Source of the DNA: Cotesia glomerata
Taxonomy: Eukaryota; Arthropoda; Insecta; Hymenoptera; Braconidae
Direction: 5' to 3'
Assembly: GCF_020080835.1 (NCBI RefSeq)
Contig: NC_058166.1
Coordinates: 806,001-870,000, forward strand
Length of the DNA: 64,000 nt
Below, one piece after another: positions 21,675 to 33,204 of this stretch. The translations under genes were made by a program, and so were the position numbers. Under the pieces are notes generated by a model. That model had not been told where the DNA came from. It did no database searches and saw only the letters and a list, made by a program, of their open reading frames with translations. The first letter of the stretch is position 1. Every line of letters begins with the position of its first letter.

Positions 21675-21809
21675 TAGTATATTACACACCTAGGGAAGTA
21701 ATGTAAGAAATGTCTCAGATCACATGTAATTGTTGGCCGAGGCGAAGTCGAGGTCAACAAACATGTGATCTGAGGCTTTCTTATTTACTTCCCGTGGAGT
21801 GTATACTAT
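21675..21809. repeat. Fold-back hairpin element, copy 2
   Basis: It has the same TAGTATATTACACACC outer arm and CTCAGATCACATGT stem as copy 1, with single-base differences in the loop (GCGAAGTCGAGG). It is followed by the AAGCGGCAACTT/AAGTTGCCACTT inverted spacer. Confidence 0.8.
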
Positions 21810-21900
21810 TTTTTTGCTCGACAAAGGCGGAAAGCGGCAACTTAGTGTAGCGCAGCGGGACGAAAGTTGCCACTTTCCGCCCGGAGGGCAAAAAAAAAAA

Positions 21901-22035
21901 TATTATACAGCCCTTGGGAAGTAAAAAAGAAAACCTCAGATCACATGTTTGTTGACCTCGGCTTCGCCTCGGCCAACAATTACATGTGATCTGAGGCTTT
22001 TCTTATTTTCCTTCCCAAGGGCTGTAATATACTAT
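21901..22035. repeat. Fold-back hairpin element, copy 3 (diverged outer arms)
   Basis: The core stem and CCTCGGCTTCGCCTCGG centre are kept, in the opposite orientation. The outer arms read ACAGCCCTTGGGAAG and CTTCCCAAGGGCTGT, so they have co-evolved as a matched pair distinct from copies 1, 2 and 4. Confidence 0.75.
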
Positions 22036-22589
22036 TTTAACATAAATATCATTAATATTACGCTGCCCAGGCTTTAAATTAAATAATTTTAAGAATCTGC
22101 AAGTTTTATTAATTTCGAGGTTTAAAATCGGCTGATTTAACGAGTTACCAAGTTTAGAATTGGCCGATTTTAGCGATTTCTAAATTTTAAATCAGCTAAA
22201 TTCAAGTTGTCAGGTTTTAAATTTTCAATATTTAGCGATCGTCATATTTTAAAATTCGTGATTTTAAATATTCTCAGTTATAATATAACGTTGTTTTAGA
22301 TGTTCAAACATTTAGTTTATCATTTTTTTAATTGGGAATATTTTTAATAATTCTTTTTTTTTTAATCCGATATTTTTAGATTAATGACGTTTTATTAATG
22401 CTTTTTTTTAACTGTTCATTTTTTAAAAATGAATTCATTTAGAAATTTTATTATTTACAGTTGGCTGTCTTTTTATTTGTCACATTTTAGTACAGGTATA
22501 ATTTACTTTTGACTTTATTTATATTTTTAAAATTTTTATATCATTTTTTATGATTTGCTTATTTTACAAATTGGAAAATTTCATATTTT

Positions 22590-23108
22590 CCAATTTTAGA
22601 GTTTAGAAACGGCCAAATTTATTGATGGCCATAAATCCTTAAACTTAGAAACTGACACAAATTAATGTCCAAGATTGTATGTACGTACAATTGGCAAATT
22701 TCACTCGATAAAAAATATCAGATAATTAGAATTGTATTGTCTACTCAACCTTTCGTGGATGATACTCTTTTGAGTTACCTTTGTCATTTTGTAACTTCTA
22801 TGATAGTCTTCACACGTTGAGCTTCATAAATAACGCATGATTTTTTATTTAACAACTAAAAAGTCAATCTTGAAGAACTCCTGTCAGAACCGAAGAGCCT
22901 TCAGCCGAAATCATCAATGATCCTGCTCATCATCTTGCATTCACCAGAACCAGATAAATTTACCATCATTGTATTGCTTAGTTAAATTTTGTATCAATAC
23001 GCTGCAATAAAAAAAAGCAACCAAACAGTAACCTTCTCTGTTTAAAATAATTAAAATACGAAATTAAAATTTTTTTCAATAATTTCAATTCTTTTGTTTG
23101 TACATATC
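22590..23108. other. Unassigned stretch between fold-back and direct repeat
   Basis: It is single-copy at the level I can judge. A short richer segment at about 22860-22960 has no open frame of note. Confidence 0.35.
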
Positions 23109-23312
23109 GACGGTCTAATTATCAATTAGTCTAACTCCTTATTTTTTAGAGGATGATTTTTTGATATTTTGATGTAGCAATCCACCAATAGACCGATTAT
23201 AAATTATTTTAATAATCCAAACCAAAATATTATACCTCTAGTAAATCTTAAATGATTTTAAATGGTTGGAGATATTAAATGGTTTTTTAAAGTGATAATA
23301 AATTTTGATCTA
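23109..23312. repeat. Direct repeat outside the fold-back, right copy
   Basis: This is the same-orientation counterpart of 17397-17566, slightly longer because of an extra segment around the ATTTTAAATGGTTGGAG part. About 520 bases separate it from the end of the right arm, so it is not a simple target-site duplication. Confidence 0.6.
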
Positions 23313-23436
23313 ATTGTTTTTTACACGCTTTTTATTAGCTTCACTTGTATGTCAGTTTGTTAGTATGTCAGTATGTCAGTATGTAACTCTCCGTGGGTAA
23401 TTTGCGCGCCTGAATATTTTTGATAATCAACAAATA

Positions 23437-23930
23437 ATAGTTTAAAAAAACTAAAAAATCACGCTTTTATAAATAAACCAAACTAAAAAGTAAAAAATAA
23501 ATAATAGTTTAAAAAAACTAAAAACACGCTTTTTATAGAAAACCAAACTAAAAAATAGAAAATAAATTTTAATCAATTTAAATTTAGAATAGTGTTAAAA
23601 ATTTCAATAAATATAAATTAATAATAGTGTAAATAAAAAAAATGTATTTTATTTTTAAAAAAGCGTGGGATGCTTTTTAAGATATTATCAAAATGATAAT
23701 CACTCTACTCATATCTGTCAATAAAATATTTATAACTATTGACACCATGCACCCCACGCTTTTTTTAAAATAAAATACATTTTTTTTATTTACACTATTA
23801 TTAATTTATATTTATTGAAATTTTTAACACTATTCTAAATTTAAATTTATTAAAATTTATTTTCTATTTTTTAGTTTGGTTATCTATAAAAAGCGTGTTT
23901 TTAGTTTTTCTAAACTATTATTTTCGTAAG
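23437..23930. repeat. Inverted repeat with ~180-bp arms
   Basis: The arm at about 23493-23675 and its reverse complement at about 23749-23925 share AAAAAGCGTGGG and the long AT tract following it. The spacer is about 75 bases. The outermost part of the left arm (AATAATAGTTTAAAAAAACT) is duplicated in tandem from 23437. Confidence 0.75.
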
Positions 23931-24599
23931 GCAACTTGATAATTAGAACGTCGATATAGATATACAGTTTGCATGGAGCGACTGCTTCTCAATTCTTTTC
24001 AATCAGTATTCTTAACCAGGGTTGTAATTGACCATAATGCTTTGGTTTTATTAATAAAGAAATAAAAAATTAAATAAAATAATAACGTTGTAAAAAAATA
24101 TTCCTAACTAATTTCAGTTTGATTTTTTATAATTTTAAATTCTTTTTGATCCTTCGATGAATAGTCTTGTATCGACGTTTAACATGTGAAATTATTTTTA
24201 ATCATTTTGTTCAATAAGGGAAGAATAGAATTAATTCTTCTTTTACTTATATCTTACCAATTTTTATTGTTGTATCTTTTTCCTAGCGTAATTAATAAAA
24301 ATAATTTAAAATCATTAATTTTTTATTAAAAGTATATAAATATTATTTACTTACTTTTATAATACAAAAATAAATAATTGTTCTTTGTAAAATTTATATA
24401 AATTCTGAAATTATAAAAAAAAAATTTTAATTGCATTATTTAATAGATTATTAATAATAAAAATAATTATTTTTAATACTTAGCTTGTAAATCAAAAAAA
24501 TTGATTACTATATTCATGATTAATTAACCAATCTTGTGTCCAACCTAAAAATTATAAAAATTAGTTAAGAATAATATAAAAAAAAATTATTTAAATTAC
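23931..24599. other. AT-rich stretch without genes
   Basis: There is very high A+T content with poly-A and poly-T runs, no frame above background and no clear repeat family. Confidence 0.4.
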
Positions 24600-25280
24600 T
24601 TAAGGCAAAAGACCCAATACCGGAACGAGACCCAATACCGGAACGATTTGACAATTATTATTTTATATTTTATCTCGTACTCAATCAAATTAAACAAACT
24701 TTTCTTTATTAGAAGCCTCAATCTTTTTTTTACATAATAAAATATGAATGAGACTTTAAATTATATTGGAAATATTGAAAAAAAATGTTAATGATGTCAA
24801 TAGTCTTAGATTTCTGACTTATCAAGGTCTCTTAATGGTTTTGCTAAGAAATCACTCGATGATCTTAAGCTCATAGAAACCTAATGGAAATACTTTTCAC
24901 TAAAATTTTTTTTTTATGTATTAATACAAATACTAAGAATTCGATGCATTAATTGATAATAAAAAAAGACCCTATTGTTACTTAAAATTTACTGTTCGTC
25001 TATTGGTACACCCGAAATGAGCTAATACCCAGTATCGGAACAGTCAGTCATATTGATATTATTTATTTACATTTACGATATATACTGTGTTGATTGTTTA
25101 CATCAAGCACAACAACAAAAGTTTTTGTGAAATAACATTTAACACAGAAAGTAATTTTATTATAAAAATTGCTTCAAATATTCGTAAATTTTAACTTGAA
25201 GAACAAAAGCAAATTTCTGTTTTGAAATTTTCTTTTTTACATAAGTGTCGTCAAGTATAACTTCGAATCGTTTATTTTTT

Positions 25281-26322
25281 TAACTTCCCGCTAAGAAAAT
25301 TGAAAATTTTCAAAAATCGGGAAGTTATTGGTTTTACCCCGTTTTTCGAAAATCGAGTTTTCATCAGATCTCGACGTTTTGAGGTCCTAGGAAGCTTTCC
25401 TGACTATTCCCGCGAGGGTGTCACTATGTCTGTATGTGTGTGTGTGTGTGTGTAAGTATGGAAACCTCTTATAACTTTTGAACGGTTGAACCGATTTCAT
25501 CGCGGTTGGTGCCATTCGAAAGGGCTTCGCTAAACTTAGATTTTCTGTTAATTTGAACCGATTCGGACCGATAGATTTTGAGAAATTTGGAGAAATCTAA
25601 AAAAAAGTAGGAAAAAAAATTTTTTCTGAAGTGGTTTTTTTGGGATAACTTTTAAACGGCTCAACCGATCGATTCCAAAAACTAATCAGCTCTCAACCTT
25701 GAAAAACCACGTCGATCGTCGCCAATCCGGTCAAAATCAGTTGATTCGTTCGAGAGATATCGTGAACGAAAGAAAACAGAAAATAGTATATTACACACCT
25801 AGGGAAGTAAAGTAAGAAATGTCTCAGATCACATGTAATTGTTGGCCGAGGCGAAGCCGAGGTCAACAAACATGTGATCTGAGGCTTTCTTATTTACTTC
25901 CCGAGGAGTGTATACTATTTTTTTGTCCGACGAAGGCGGAAAGCGGCAACTTAGTTTAGCGCAGCGGGACGAAAGTTGCCACTTTCCGCCCGGAGGGCAA
26001 AAAAAGTATTTTTTCAGAGTTACTCCGAAATTTCTAGTTTGACCAATTGAAACTTAGAAATTCTTAATGAGGCTTAAAAAACTGCGTAGAATGCCGCGAA
26101 CCGCGTAAAAATCGGTTCATTCATTCAAAAGTTATTGCGGTATGAACATTCAAAAAATGGTGTTCTATGAAACTTCTATCAGACTTTTGAGCTCAAAGAG
26201 CTCAAAAGCATAGAAAAGGTATCTTTTTGAGCTCGGAGAGCTTAAAACAACACCCAAATTGTACTTTTGAGCTCGAAGAGCTCAAAAAAGCGGCCAGGTA
26301 TTAACGGAATTAGCGGGAAGTT
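25281..26322 (+). repeat. Modular dispersed repeat, copy 1 (AACTTCCCGCTAA ends)
   Basis: It begins AACTTCCCGCTAAGAAAATT and ends with the inverse TTAGCGGGAAGTT. The interior consists of similar modules of about 150-170 bases, each containing variants of CTTTTAAACGGCTCAACCGA and TCGAGAGATATCGTGAACGA. A palindromic TTTTGAGCTCGAAGAGCTC segment lies near the right end. It has fewer modules than copy 2 and is interrupted by a hairpin element. Confidence 0.75.
25785..26004. repeat. Fold-back hairpin element, copy 4, with GC-rich spacer
   Basis: It has the same outer arms, CTCAGATCACATGT stem and CCGAGGCGAAGCCGAGG core as the cluster at 21.4-22.0 kb, followed by the AAGCGGCAACTT inverted spacer. 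It sits at an A/T-run junction of the modular repeat, where copy 2 (near 28605-28630) has only an A-run then GTGTTTTTTT. Confidence 0.75.
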
Positions 26323-26911
26323 GCAGGGATGGCCTTTAGGGTCAACCGTTTTCCTAATTTTTTTTGGATTTTTAGTAAAAATTTATTTGATTTGCTAATA
26401 TTAAATTATTATTGTTAGCTTCACTATGCATACATGTCATTTGAGTTCTGAATTAACTGCTTAATTTTTTATAGGTAGTAGTAGGATGCCGAAAGTTAAG
26501 TCGAAGATAACATTTTATAAATTAGTTTTATAAATTCAGAAAAATTCACATAAAGTATTATGATTTGTTAATTAATTATTTAATTAATTCAGCTTACGAA
26601 AAGCGGACTCTTTAGATTAAAAAAAATTAGTTTTATTTATCGTTCCGGTATTGGGTCAACCATATTCCGGTATTGGGACTAGGCATTTAAGGTGTTCCGA
26701 TACTGGGTCTTTTAGACTTTTTAAAAAAACATGTTTTTTTTTTAATATTAAATTCGACAAAATTGATAAATTTAATTATTTTCGTGTAACTACATGTTTA
26801 TTCTATATGATTGGATGAATTATTATTACTAATGAACGATTTGAATATTTTCTAAGTAATAAAAATCACTCATGTACCCTTCGTCGTTCCGGTATTGGGT
26901 CTTTTACCTTA

Positions 26912-27796
26912 ATTTTTTTTAATTTAATTTAAAAAATAATGATTTAATAATTTTTTTGAAGGTTAAATCAATAATAATAATTTTATATTGCTTTCATTAT
27001 TAAAAAAAAATGTCATAATTATTTTACTAAAAAAAAATAATAATTTTAATAATAAATTATTAATTGTTAATAATTAAAAATGTTTAACAATACCTTGTAA
27101 ATTACAAATTGTAACAAATGACGGTTTAGTTTTTGTTTGTTATGATTTGCGCTTCAATTAAATACCGCTAGAGGCGCTTGCGTCTTGATAAAACTAATGA
27201 GTAGTTTAAATTCTGACCACTAGTAGCGTGGAGGCGCTTTTTATTATTATTATTATTTCACTTTTCCGTTACCGCTTGACAACAGCTGACAAAAATGCGC
27301 ATTAAGAATTGCAACAAAAAGTATTTATTTTATTAAGTTTTATTTTTAATAAATGAAAAAATTTTTTTAAGCTACAAAATTTTTATAACAAAAAAATACA
27401 TTTTTTTTTCAAGCAAAAAAAATTTTTTTATAATTAAATAAATTAATAGTATTAATATAATATTGCCTTCTACAGTAGTGAATAAATATATATCTGTGTA
27501 GATATGTGTGAATAGAAGGGAAGACCTAGATATAATATAATAATGTAAGCAATAACTAGGCACGCGAGAGCAGAATCACGCTTCTTCAAGCTCATAATAA
27601 TATTAAGCGCACGAATACAACATTAACAAGTAATTCACCATTACTTGTAGCTTTACTTACAGATAAGATATTAACTTTTTAACTTTAACGTTAATAATAA
27701 TATTAATATTGGATTTTTATTACAAATAACAACGCAATCTGCAATCCATATTATGCATCGGTAATATTATGTTTATTCAATTATCCTTTTTTATTT
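26912..27796. other. AT-rich stretch without genes
   Basis: Homopolymer and TAA-type runs dominate. A short GC-richer part at 27160-27240 has CCGCTAGAGGCGCTTGCG and AGCGTGGAGGCGCTTT, a degenerate direct repeat. Confidence 0.4.
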
Positions 27797-28947
27797 TTAA
27801 CTTCCCGCTAAGAAAATCGAAGATTTTGAAAAATCGGGAAGTTATTGTTTTCACCCCGTTTTGCAAAAATCGAGTTTTCATTAGATCTCGACGTTTGAAG
27901 GTCACAGGAAGCTTCCCTGACTATCCCCGCGAGGTTGTCACTATGTCTGTATGTATATGTGTGTGTGTGTGTGCTTATAACTTTTGAACGACTGAACTGA
28001 TCGGAACGTACTAAACGGCGTTCTAAAGAGTTCTCTCAAACTTAGATTTCCTGAGAATTTGAACCGATTCGGACCGATAGATTTTGAGAAATTTTGACAA
28101 ATCTCAAAAAAATAAGAAAAAAATCATTTCTGAAAGTGGTTTTTTTGGAATATCTTTTAAACGGCTCTATCGATCAACTTCAAAAACTAATCCGCCCTTA
28201 AGCTTGAAAAACCAAGCCGATCGTCGCTAATCCGGTCAAAATTGGTTGATTCTTTCGAGAGATATCGTGAACGAAAGAAAACCGAAAAAAGTGTTTTTTT
28301 GACATTTACTTCGTCATTTCTTCTCGGATCGTTTTGATGGTATTGAATAATTTCATAGCTTAAAAAACCGCGTCGATCGCCGCCAAAAACGTGGAAATCG
28401 GTTGATTGGTTCGAGAGATATCCTCGATAAAATATTTGGAAACAAGTGTTTTTTTAACAGAACTCCGACATTTTTTGGAATAACTTTTAAACGGCTGTAC
28501 TGATCGATTTCAAAAACTAATCGGCTATTAGCATGAAAAAATTACGTCGATCGCCGTCAAGCCAGTCAAAATTGGTCAATTCGTTCAACAAATATCATGA
28601 ACGAAAGAAAACAAAAAAAAAAAGTGTTTTTTTGGAATTACTCCAAATTTCTTAGTTTTATCAATTCAAACTTGAAGATTCGTCATGAAACTAAAAAAAT
28701 TGCGTCAAATACTGCCAACCGCGTGAAAATCGGTTGATTCATTTAAAAGTTAGTGCGGTTTGAAAATTTAAAAAATATTGTTCTATGATACTTCTACCAG
28801 ACTTTTGAGCTCGAAGAGCTCAAAATAACACATAAATTGTATTTTTGAGCTCGAAGAGCTCAAAAACGTCATTAGTGCAGTTTTATGCACCTAGGTATGG
28901 AATTAGCGGGAAGTTGCACGGATGGCCTTCAGGGTCTACCGTTTTTC
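27797..28947 (+). repeat. Modular dispersed repeat, copy 2
   Basis: It shows the same AACTTCCCGCTAAGAAAAT start, CTGACTATCCCCGCGAG region, (GT)n stretch, repeated TAACTTTTAAACGGCT modules, GAGCTCGAAGAGCTCAAAA palindromes and TTAGCGGGAAGTT end as 25281-26322. It has at least one additional module. After the end, both copies share GGATGGCCT and ACCGTTTT, so the unit extends to about 28947. Confidence 0.75.
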
Positions 28948-28956
28948 TAATTTTTT

Positions 28957-29573
28957 AAGTAGATTTCATAGAAATCTAACTATTGCATTTGTCCTCATAA
29001 CGCAACTTTTGAAAAATTTTGCTATTTTCTGACTCAGTTCGTCAAGCTGATTCAGAAAACACCAATAGTTCAAAAGTTTATATATGTATGTATATACGAT
29101 ATAACGCGGCTTATCCGAATGATAGCGTCTCTAATTCATAACAGATCTTTTCCAAACTCAACATGCTTAATCTTTAGACAAATACCAAGGCCAAGTTCAA
29201 AGATGAGCTTAATCGGTCAAGTAGTTTAAAAATTACAAGGTTTCAAAATTTTTAAAATCATAAAATTTCATTTTTTGACAGATTCTTCCGCGCATAACTT
29301 TTGAATGAAATAACTTATCGAACTTTTGTAAATTGCATATTAAATCCCATTAAACGAGCTTCAATTTTCATATCATTCTATTCTCCTCAACTTAAAATAA
29401 CCTATTTGTCTGTAGGTTTTTAATGAAATTTTACTCTTGCAGTCGTTTTTTCAATTGATTCATCCAATACATCTCATAAAAAACTATTCATATTTTTATT
29501 CTTATTCCCACTGAATTTTTGTTTTGTATACAATCCTATTAGTTTTTTTTTCTATTTATTATGAAATCTACTT
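28957..29573. mobile_element. Element with AAGTAGATTTCAT terminal inverted repeats
   Basis: AAGTAGATTTCATAGAAATC at the left and TTATGAAATCTACTT at the right form the ends. The interior contains TCTGACTCAGTTCGTCAAG and a segment around ACATGCTTAATCTTTAGAC that matches, in reverse complement, the left edge of the window (1-240 and 726-830). No open frame is seen. Confidence 0.6.
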
Positions 29574-29859
29574 CCATTTCGGCTGCCGAATGGCCTTTTT
29601 TTATTTTATAGAGTATACTTTGCACTGTATAGATGAAAGATTGTTAGCAAAAAATATTTATTATTTAATTGAGGATGTTTCAAATAATTTCAACTAGGGA
29701 GAAATTTAATTATACTTGATAGATCACTTTTTTTCTTTGGGGAAAATTTTATTAAATTGGAAAATAATTAAACGGATGTATTTAATTTTTTTTTAATTAT
29801 TTTTTTGGGATCATTAAATTTTACAATTATATTTATTGATTTATAGAGGTCCCAAAAGC

Positions 29860-30160
29860 TTGGAAGTATGAAATTATTCATATGTTACAAATTAATTATA
29901 AATATTAGTAATAAGTCCCATTAATAACATTTAAGGCCCAAAATATTTTTTAAAGCGAAAATTTTAACGATACAAAACTTAAATAAATTTAATAAGACCC
30001 AATTATAACATATTAGGCCCAAAATAATTAATAAGGCCCATAATAGCTATAAGATCCAAAATAATTTTTTAGAAAAATTAAAATTATATAAATTACACAT
30101 AATAAGTCCCAAAATATTCATATAAGGCCCAAAATAAACATAAGGCCCAAAATGTAAAAA
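29860..30160 (-). repeat. GGGCCTTA phrase array, minus orientation
   Basis: AATAAGGCCCAAAATA-type phrases occur about ten times, reading GGGCCTTA on the minus strand. Confidence 0.8.
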
Positions 30161-30367
30161 ACATTAAAGGGAAAATTTTATTAAATTGGAAAATAATTTA
30201 ACAGATGGCTTTAATTTTTTTAATTATTTTTTTTGAGCTCATTAAATCTTACAATATTTTAGTCAATAAAAAAAAGGTATGCTAACCAGTACACTATATC
30301 GGAATTCACTCACTATTATTTAATTATGATAGTAAGTGGCTAATTAATAATATTTAATTTTCAGTTC

Positions 30368-30425
30368 ATCATTTCGCCGCTAGGTGGCTTCTAAAAATTT
30401 TTTTCTCGCAAGCTATCGGGTTCAT
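30368..30425. repeat. Solo end of the intron-3 MITE family
   Basis: CGCCGCTAGGTGGC and TTTTTTCTCGCAAGCTATCG match the left end at 8838-8895. No partner end is seen nearby. Confidence 0.5.
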
Positions 30426-30429
30426 AGTA

Positions 30430-31260
30430 AATTTTTAGATTATTGCTAATTAAAATTGATGAAATAAATTAATTTTCGTGTTTTGTATCTTGAGATTATA
30501 AATTAAAAGTCCATAAAATTAAAACGACTGGAGAATCTTAATTTAAATTCCTAGAAAGGGAACTCGGGGCATAAATTTCCGTAATGTAAAAGTAATGACT
30601 GGATTCATGAGCACGTATCGGTTAAAATTGAATAAAAGATATTCTCATGGATCACAACAACAATAACAGCAAATAGAGACCCAGAGAGACACAACAATAA
30701 AAAGACAATTGACGTTACAAAGAACCAGTGGTTAGATTTGCGTTATGTGGGAGTAGACTTAGCGTATAAGTTTGCTGCATAACCTCATTTCAGGCCCAAT
30801 TCAATTGAACCGTACGGTATTCCTCAACTGTTTAAAGTATTTTATCATTTCTTACATCTTATATATGCATTTCTTACTAACTTACTTCAACTGTATACCC
30901 TCGGGTAATTGCACTCTCTCCTGTTCGAATATGCTGATGCTCGGGCATCACTCTATAAATTTACTGATAAATTATCTTGTGCATTACGTTTTAGTTTATA
31001 ACTGACGGATGTATACTTATATTTATATGAGCGCGTGTCAGCGTTAACTTGCTAGAGCCAGACTATAGTAATTCTACAGCCGCAATAATGATTGAGTGTC
31101 ATTTCATGGCAATCAAATGGAATTACAGATGAATAAATCTACGGAAGTGTGAATTGTTATTTCCAGAATCGGTTATTTTTTATCATTTTAAGAGGTTCGA
31201 GTTTATTGATTAATTTTTATCACATTTTATAAATTTTTAGAATTTCATCAAATTTCACGA
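30430..31260. other. Unassigned single-copy stretch
   Basis: It is less repetitive than its neighbours and has an apparently random 77-codon frame without signal or family. It could contain regulatory DNA or an untranslated exon. Confidence 0.35.
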
Positions 31261-31264
31261 TGTA

Positions 31265-32560
31265 TTAAAAAAATCGATTTGGGCCTTATTTTTCCAATGG
31301 ATCCTTATGGTGTTATTTTGGGCCTTATTTGTAAAAATAGTGTTGTTTTGGGTTTTATTTTTAAAAATAGCGTTATTTTTTACCTTATTTTAAAAATGGG
31401 CCTTATGATGTTAGTTTAGGCCTTATTTTTTAAAATGGGGCTTATGGGGTTATTTTGGGCCTTATTTTAAAACTGGTTTGTTTTGGGCCTGTTATTAATA
31501 TTTAAGTTATAATTGATGAAAATTTTTTAATTGAAACATCTTTGGGGGTCTTTTAAGAATTGGGCCTTATTATTAAATTTTAGGCCTAATATGAACGATG
31601 GGCCATTTTCCAAACTTATTTAAAAATTTTTTTATTATGTAAATTCATCACTGCAATTTCATTAAAAATGGGCCTTAGTCATTATTTTTGGGCCTTACTT
31701 TTAAAAATGGACCTTATGGTTAATTTAAAGCCTTATATCGGTAGTTAGGTTACAATTAATAATAATTTTTATAAGTAAAATAATTTTTTCTGGGCCTTTC
31801 AAGAAATGGGCCTTATTGATTAATTTAGGACTTATATTAATAATGGGCCTTGTTCCAACTTTGTGCGTGATTATATATTATACTTATGTTTATTGCCGAG
31901 ATTTTACTTTATAAATGGGCCTTATGCGTTATTTTGGATCATATTTGTTTAAAAAATGAGCCTTATGGTTAATTTTAGGCTTTATATTGTTATTTAGGTT
32001 ACAATTAAACAATTTTTAAGAGTAAAAATTTTTTTTCTGAGTCTTATAATAAATGGGCCTTATTGACGAATTTTGGGACATATTTATATTAATAATGGGC
32101 CTTATTCCAACTTGTTGTGTGATAATGTATGCTTTTATATTTTTTGCTGATGTATTACTTTATAAATGGGCCTTATGCATTATTTTGGGCCTTATTTTTT
32201 AAAAAAAATGGGCTTTATGGTTAATTTTAGGCCTTATATAGGTACGTAGAATATATTTAATAACAATTTTTAATAGTAAAAAAGTTTTTCTAGACTTTAC
32301 AATAAATGGGCCTTATTTGTGAATTTTGGGCCTTATATTAACAATGGACCTAGGTCCAACTTTGTGTGTGATTATGTATATTTTTATATTTGTCGCCAAG
32401 ATATTACTTTATAAATGGGCCTTATGTGTTATTTTGGGCCTTATTTTAAAAATGGGCCTTATTTTCAATTTTTGATTTTGTGCTATTAACGAGATTTATT
32501 ATAATTTTTATAGAAAAATTTTAATTTCTTTTTCTTATTAATGGGCCTTATAAAATTTTA
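31265..32560 (+). repeat. GGGCCTTA phrase array, plus orientation
   Basis: Forty or so phrases lie in one orientation. There is a higher-order repeat of about 230-250 bases, marked by CCAACTTTGTGTGTGATTAT and ATATTACTTTATAAATGGGC, at about 31855, 32110 and 32350. Confidence 0.85.
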
Positions 32561-33200
32561 TTTGAGCATGAATCAATCAACTTATCAATGAATCGATATC
32601 CGAAAACGTAAAAATGGAGGCAGTAATACTAATAAACCGGAAGCAATAAAAAAGAGGACAGTAGCGCTAACTGTACTAATTGCATCCATCCTCGAATAAA
32701 CGATTTAATTAATGCAGATACAAATAGAAATAGTAACAAAGTTAATTATTTTATCGCAATAGCAAACGATTCGTGAACAAAAGTAACAAAAACATTAATA
32801 GTGTATGTTGATGTTTAAAATGATAAAGATGACCAAGATGAAAATGGCGATGACGCAAAGACACGGAACCGTTCCACCGAATGACTATGATGAATTGCCG
32901 TATGCTGTGTGTCGCTTTACATTATGTCTATATCTTGTGTTCCGATAGAGGATATACGGTTTATTCTATTTTATCGGCAATAACACTCAACTTATTTAAC
33001 TTACAGTATACCTGTTTAACTCCACTCTCCTAACCTACATACTTCGGTTTGATTTTATTTTTATTTACCGAGACCATTAAATTTATTGATTTATTGCGTT
33101 TCGGCATTAATGGGTTACATCATTATTTTTGTGGGAACAATCGAGTGAGAGAGTAATAAAATTTTTCAAATATTTTGCAATATAATTTTTTATTTTAAAA
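32561..33200. other. Unassigned single-copy stretch
   Basis: Mixed-composition DNA between two arrays of opposite orientation. No coding frame is recognised. Confidence 0.35.
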
Positions 33201-33204
33201 AGAT

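Larger units (their letters stand above)
17575..22588. repeat. Large fold-back structure with ~555-bp inverted arms
   Basis: The left arm (17575-18021 plus 19102-19213, split by the MITE) is a close reverse complement of 22036-22588. For example, the stretch around 17680-17740 is repeated in inverse, identically over long runs, near 22430-22500. The 2.8-kb interior holds an inverted-repeat element with a LINE fragment, a small inverted repeat and a cluster of hairpin elements. It could be a composite transposon or an inverted segmental duplication. Confidence 0.8.
24600..26911. mobile_element. Inverted-repeat element with CCCAATACCGGAACG phrase
   Basis: It opens with TTAAGGCAAAAGACCCAATA and closes with the complement, TATTGGGTCTTTTACCTTAA. 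The phrase CCCAATACCGGAACG is repeated at both ends. A modular repeat (25281-26322) and a hairpin element are nested inside. TTAA at both outer edges could be a target-site duplication, but the related elements do not keep it. Confidence 0.65.

Noticed and set aside
24600..26911. piggyBac-type TTAA target duplication
   Set aside because: TTAA is seen at both edges here, but related elements end in TTAT or ATAA, so it is more likely part of the terminal repeat.
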